26,989 bases of DNA from an uncultured Eubacteriales bacterium (GTDB lineage: Bacteria > Bacillota > Clostridia > Oscillospirales > Oscillospiraceae), in the NCBI GenBank assembly GCA_900313295.1, contig OMQS01000162.1, positions 1 through 26,989 on the forward strand, read 5' to 3'. A model generated the notes under the pieces. That model saw only the letters and a list, made by a program, of their open reading frames with translations. It searched no databases and was not told the origin of the DNA. Numbering within the stretch: the first letter of the stretch is position 1; the number at the start of each line of letters is the position of its first letter. The translations under genes and the position numbers were made by a program. Shown here one piece after another: positions 24,279-26,989 of this stretch.

Positions 24279-24728
24279 TTACTTCTCCTCCGTCACGATG
24301 ACGTACACCGTGCCGCTGATCTCAAAGCCCAGCTTGGCCTTCACCTCGTAGCTGCCGAAGCTCTTGATAGGCTCGTCCAGCACCAGCTTCTTGCTGTCGA
24401 TGTCCACGCCGTGCTGCTCCTTGAGCGCCGCGGCGATCTCGCGCCCCGTCACGGCGCCGAAGAGCTTGCCGCCCTCGCCGCCCTTAGACGGCACCTTCAC
24501 CTGTATGCCCTTGAGCTTCTCCGCGATCTCCGTGGCGGCGGCCTTAGCCTCCGCGTCGGCCTTGGCCTTTGCCTTTTCCTGCAGGCGCATGGTGTTCACC
24601 GCGTCCGCCGTGGCCGGAACGGCCAGGCCCTTGGGCATGAGGAAGTTGCGTGCGTAGCCCTCGGCCACCTCGATCATCTGCCCCTTCTTGCCCTTGCCCT
24701 TCACGTCGGCCTTCAAAATGACTTTCAT
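24279..24728 (-). CDS. rplI: Ribosomal protein bL9
   Basis: A 149-aa large-subunit protein that binds 23S rRNA and reaches toward neighbouring ribosomes. It has the N-terminal [20 protein letters not shown] with the conserved [13 protein letters not shown] motif, the long connecting helix (about 40-75) and the C-terminal domain ([14 protein letters not shown]). Length is standard. Its ATG directly follows the gdpP stop (TAAATG), with GGAGG inside the end of gdpP, so translation is likely coupled. The gdpP-rplI-dnaB order is well conserved in Firmicutes. Confidence 0.97.
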   Translation of the reverse strand: MKVILKADVKGKGKKGQMIEVAEGYARNFLMPKGLAVPATADAVNTMRLQEKAKAKADAEAKAAATEIAEKLKGIQVKVPSKGGEGGKLFGAVTGREIAAALKEQHGVDIDSKKLVLDEPIKSFGSYEVKAKLGFEISGTVYVIVTEEK

Positions 24729-26735
24729 TTATTTTGTTCCTCCTTGGTTGGGTTTTTCATAGTATTTGTCAATGGCTTCCTTCAGCTTCTGCCGCACCTC
24801 GTCCACCGTCACATCCGGCAGCTGGCCGCCGGCGCTGGTGGAGTTTCCTCCGCCGCCCAGCGCCTCCACGATGACCTGCACGTTCACCTCGCCCAGCGAG
24901 CGGGCGGAGATATACACGCCGCCCTCCTTGGGATAGAACACGAAGGACGCCTGCACGCCGCTGAGAGTCAGCAGCTCGTCGGCCGCCTTAGCCGCCGTCA
25001 CCCGCTGGCACTCCTCGTCAATGGCCGCAATGGCCAGATCCTCGCGGTAAAGCTCCGCCTGCCGGATGATGGCATACCGCGCGATCATGGACTCCAGATC
25101 GCTCTGGAACATCCGCTGCACGTCCTGCGTGTCCGCTCCGGCTCGGCGCAGATACGCCGCCGCCTCGAAGGTGCGTCCGCCGGTGCGGTTGGTGAAGTTC
25201 TTGGTGTCCAGCACGATGCCCGCCAGCAGCGCCTCTGCCTCGGTCTTCAGCAGGTCGCCCGGCTCCAGCAGATACCCCAGCAGCTCCGTCACCAGCTCGC
25301 TGGCGGAGGAGGCATACGGCTCGTGATAGTTCAGCGCCATTTTCTCAATGTAGCTGCTGCCGCGGCGGTGGTGGTCGATAACGGCCACGCGGTTGCAGCT
25401 CTCCAGCAGCGGCTCGGACTCCACGCTGGCCGGCCGATTGGTGTCCACCACCACCAGGAGCGTGTCCGGCTGCACCCGCAAAAAGGCGTCGCCCCCGCCG
25501 ATGAACACGTCTTTATACTCCGGCAGCACCTTCAGCTTCCGCAGCATAGGCCCCACGGAGTTGTTCTCCATGTCCAGCACGATGCGGGCGGTCTTCCCCC
25601 GCTTGCGGGCTATGGCGCATACGCCTGCCGCCGCGCCCAGGGTGTCCATGTCGGCATACTGGTGCCCCATGACGTACACATGCTCCGTGTCGTCCATGAG
25701 GTCGCCCAAGGCGTTGGCCATCACGCGGGATTTGACCTTGGTGCGCTTTTCCGTGGCCTTGGCGCGGCCGCCGTAGAACTCAAAGTTCATCTTGTCCTTC
25801 ACCACGGCTTGGTCGCCGCCGCGGCTCAGCGCCATCTCCAGCGCAAGCCCCGCGTTTTTATACAGCGCCTCAAAGCCCTCGGCCTCCCGACCCACGCCGA
25901 TAGACATGGTGGCACACACGCCCTCCGCCGCCTGCACCGTGCGCACCTCGTCCAAAATGGCAAAGCGCCCTGCGGCAAAGGCTTCATACTGCTTCTCGGT
26001 GAAGACCATGAGGTAGCGGTCTCTGTCGTATTTCATCACGAGGGCGCCGCCGGTGCCCCGCCACTGATCCATTTTTTCTTCCACGGCCGCCCGCACCGCC
26101 GAGCGCTTTCCCTCGGGGCAGGCGTTCATGAGATCCTCGTAGTTGTCGATCATCACAATGGCCATCACCGGCCTTGTTTCGGCCAGCGTGGCGCGCATGT
26201 GCTCCAGATCCGACACGTCCATCCAGTAGGTGGTGGCCAGCACCCCCAGATGCCCCTCGCCCTCGGGCTTGGAGAGGCAGCCGAAGATGCGGTAGCGCCG
26301 GCCGTTCCAGGCGAACAGCGTCGGGTACTCACTCTTGCCCTCCAGCAGCCAGTGGGTCTCAAAGTTCGGCACCACCTGCCCCACTCTGGACTCGAAAATG
26401 TCGTTCCCCACCTTGGGCAGCCCCATGAACAGGTCGTTGGCCCAGAGTACGTCGTCGCTGTCCGGGTTAAACACCATCATGGGCATGGGGGCAAAGAGCA
26501 TATTGCTGGTCTTGGCGGTGTCCGCCCCGCCGGAAATGCGCTCCACATACTGATGGAGCTGCTGCTGCATCAGCTTGCTGCGGCGGTAGCTGACATACCA
26601 CACCAGCATGGCCGCCCCCACCTCGCACACCGCCAGGATCGGCGACACCTTCACCGTCACCCCCGCAAACGCGAGCAGCAGCAGCATATACAGCACCGTA
26701 TTGGTTCGGACGAGTTTTCGGATCTTCTCGTTCAT
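24729..26735 (-). CDS. gdpP: Cyclic-di-AMP phosphodiesterase GdpP (DHH family)
   Basis: GdpP hydrolyses c-di-AMP to pApA, controlling potassium and wall homeostasis. The 668 residues match the family layout: two N-terminal membrane helices (about 13-50), a PAS-like domain (about 75-175), a degenerate GGDEF domain ending in SRGGDQAVVK (304-313), and the catalytic DHH domain with GHQYADMD (357-364), VVDTNRP (about 429-435) and IDHH (453-456), followed by DHHA1 with GGGGNSTSAGG near 640. The metal-binding Asp and His residues are all visible, so it should be active. The ATG at 26735 follows GGGAGG. It is the first gene of a seven-gene operon. Confidence 0.95.
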   Translation of the reverse strand: MNEKIRKLVRTNTVLYMLLLLAFAGVTVKVSPILAVCEVGAAMLVWYVSYRRSKLMQQQLHQYVERISGGADTAKTSNMLFAPMPMMVFNPDSDDVLWANDLFMGLPKVGNDIFESRVGQVVPNFETHWLLEGKSEYPTLFAWNGRRYRIFGCLSKPEGEGHLGVLATTYWMDVSDLEHMRATLAETRPVMAIVMIDNYEDLMNACPEGKRSAVRAAVEEKMDQWRGTGGALVMKYDRDRYLMVFTEKQYEAFAAGRFAILDEVRTVQAAEGVCATMSIGVGREAEGFEALYKNAGLALEMALSRGGDQAVVKDKMNFEFYGGRAKATEKRTKVKSRVMANALGDLMDDTEHVYVMGHQYADMDTLGAAAGVCAIARKRGKTARIVLDMENNSVGPMLRKLKVLPEYKDVFIGGGDAFLRVQPDTLLVVVDTNRPASVESEPLLESCNRVAVIDHHRRGSSYIEKMALNYHEPYASSASELVTELLGYLLEPGDLLKTEAEALLAGIVLDTKNFTNRTGGRTFEAAAYLRRAGADTQDVQRMFQSDLESMIARYAIIRQAELYREDLAIAAIDEECQRVTAAKAADELLTLSGVQASFVFYPKEGGVYISARSLGEVNVQVIVEALGGGGNSTSAGGQLPDVTVDEVRQKLKEAIDKYYEKPNQGGTK

Positions 26736-26810
26736 GGTCTGCCCTCCCTTGTGGTGTGCGGGTCGTATGCGGCGTATGCGGATAGTGACCCAGTTTCATT
26801 TTGATTGTTC

Positions 26811-26839
26811 ATTATACCATATTAACGCAGCGCACACAA
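26811..26839 (-). promoter_or_regulatory. Promoter of the gdpP-ftsH operon
   Basis: Leftward TTGTGT (26839-26834), 17 nt, perfect TATAAT (26816-26811) with a TGG extended -10 context. It lies about 75 nt before gdpP. No other comparable promoter is seen before ftsH. Confidence 0.75.
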
Positions 26840-26912
26840 GCGTTTCTTGCCCCCGCCGCCCACTTTTTTCCGTCCTGTCGAACAGAGCAAAAACATAGGG
26901 AACGGTTGGGGG

Positions 26913-26941
26913 TGTACAAATGGTAATAATTGTGTTATACT
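26913..26941 (+). promoter_or_regulatory. Rightward promoter for a gene beyond the window
   Basis: TGT-TATACT (extended -10, TATACT at 26936-26941) with TGTACA (26913-26918) 17 nt upstream. No start codon with a ribosome site follows before the edge. Confidence 0.5.
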
Positions 26942-26975
26942 ATGAAATAAATTAGGCGAAAACTTTTCTGCTCCC

Positions 26976-26989
26976 TGTCATTCCGAGGA
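26976..26989 (+). repeat. Start of a third REP-like element, cut by the window edge
   Basis: TGTCATTCCGAGGA begins like R1 and R2 (TGTCATTGCGAACC), with three differences. Only 14 nt are visible, so membership is tentative. Confidence 0.4.

Noticed and set aside
24411..26804. Rightward 797-codon open frame opposite gdpP and rplI
   Set aside because: It is the antisense shadow of two certain genes, with compositionally odd His/Arg/Val text and no motif.

Overview
The window is a GC-rich chromosomal segment of a Gram-positive, probably endospore-forming anaerobe, most likely a gut-type Clostridia/Oscillospiraceae member. That placement is an inference from gene content: spmA/spmB, a CtsR heat-shock operon, a GdpP c-di-AMP phosphodiesterase operon, a small clostridial 2[4Fe-4S] ferredoxin, strong GGAGG ribosome sites and abundant REP-like intergenic hairpins. 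No 16S rRNA or other species marker is present.

Layout. (1) 1-1380 is a decayed mobile-element end, visibly AT-richer than the rest. It holds an unrecognised leftward ORF running off the edge, a 5'-truncated, stop- and frameshift-ridden large serine recombinase, and an intact tnpV of the Tn4451 type. (2) 1383-5106 has a small unknown leftward gene, then a rightward murI - DUF1934 (ywiB) - argS unit with its own promoter. (3) 5150-6249 is leftward spmB/spmA. (4) 6328-6674 is an AbrB-type regulator with a strong promoter and a shared bidirectional terminator. (5) 6687-8643 holds leftward rsmI and trmN6-like RNA methyltransferases and a small ferredoxin. (6) 8780-12391 is the rightward heat-shock operon ctsR-mcsA-clpC, with two CtsR operators around its promoter and no mcsB. 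(7) 12392-13178 is a repeat-dense intergenic region: five short GTAGGGG hairpin units, two REP-like elements, an N-terminal scrap of a TauE/SafE-like membrane protein, and a copy of a larger interspersed repeat. (8) 13179-18250 is a complete leftward branched-chain amino-acid ABC operon, livK-livH-livM-livG-livF. (9) 18448-26839 is a leftward seven-gene housekeeping operon, gdpP-rplI-dnaB-tilS-hpt-sipS-ftsH, with one good promoter and one terminator. (10) The last 150 bases carry a rightward promoter and the start of another dispersed repeat.

Functionally the window is mainly core: cell-wall D-glutamate, tRNA charging and modification, rRNA methylation, protein quality control (ClpC, FtsH), replication (DnaB), purine salvage, secretion and amino-acid import. 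The most unusual material is non-coding. A multi-hairpin interspersed repeat occurs three times next to gene 3' ends. Two REP-like elements keep their ends while their inner stems differ with pairing preserved. Secondary points are McsA without McsB, a roughly 60-residue insertion in LivG, a Gly in place of the usual Asn beside the first catalytic Cys of MurI, and a 15-bp hairpin between livK and livH. I did not find a clear novel defence or biosynthetic system; the left-edge ORF is the only protein candidate I could not place.
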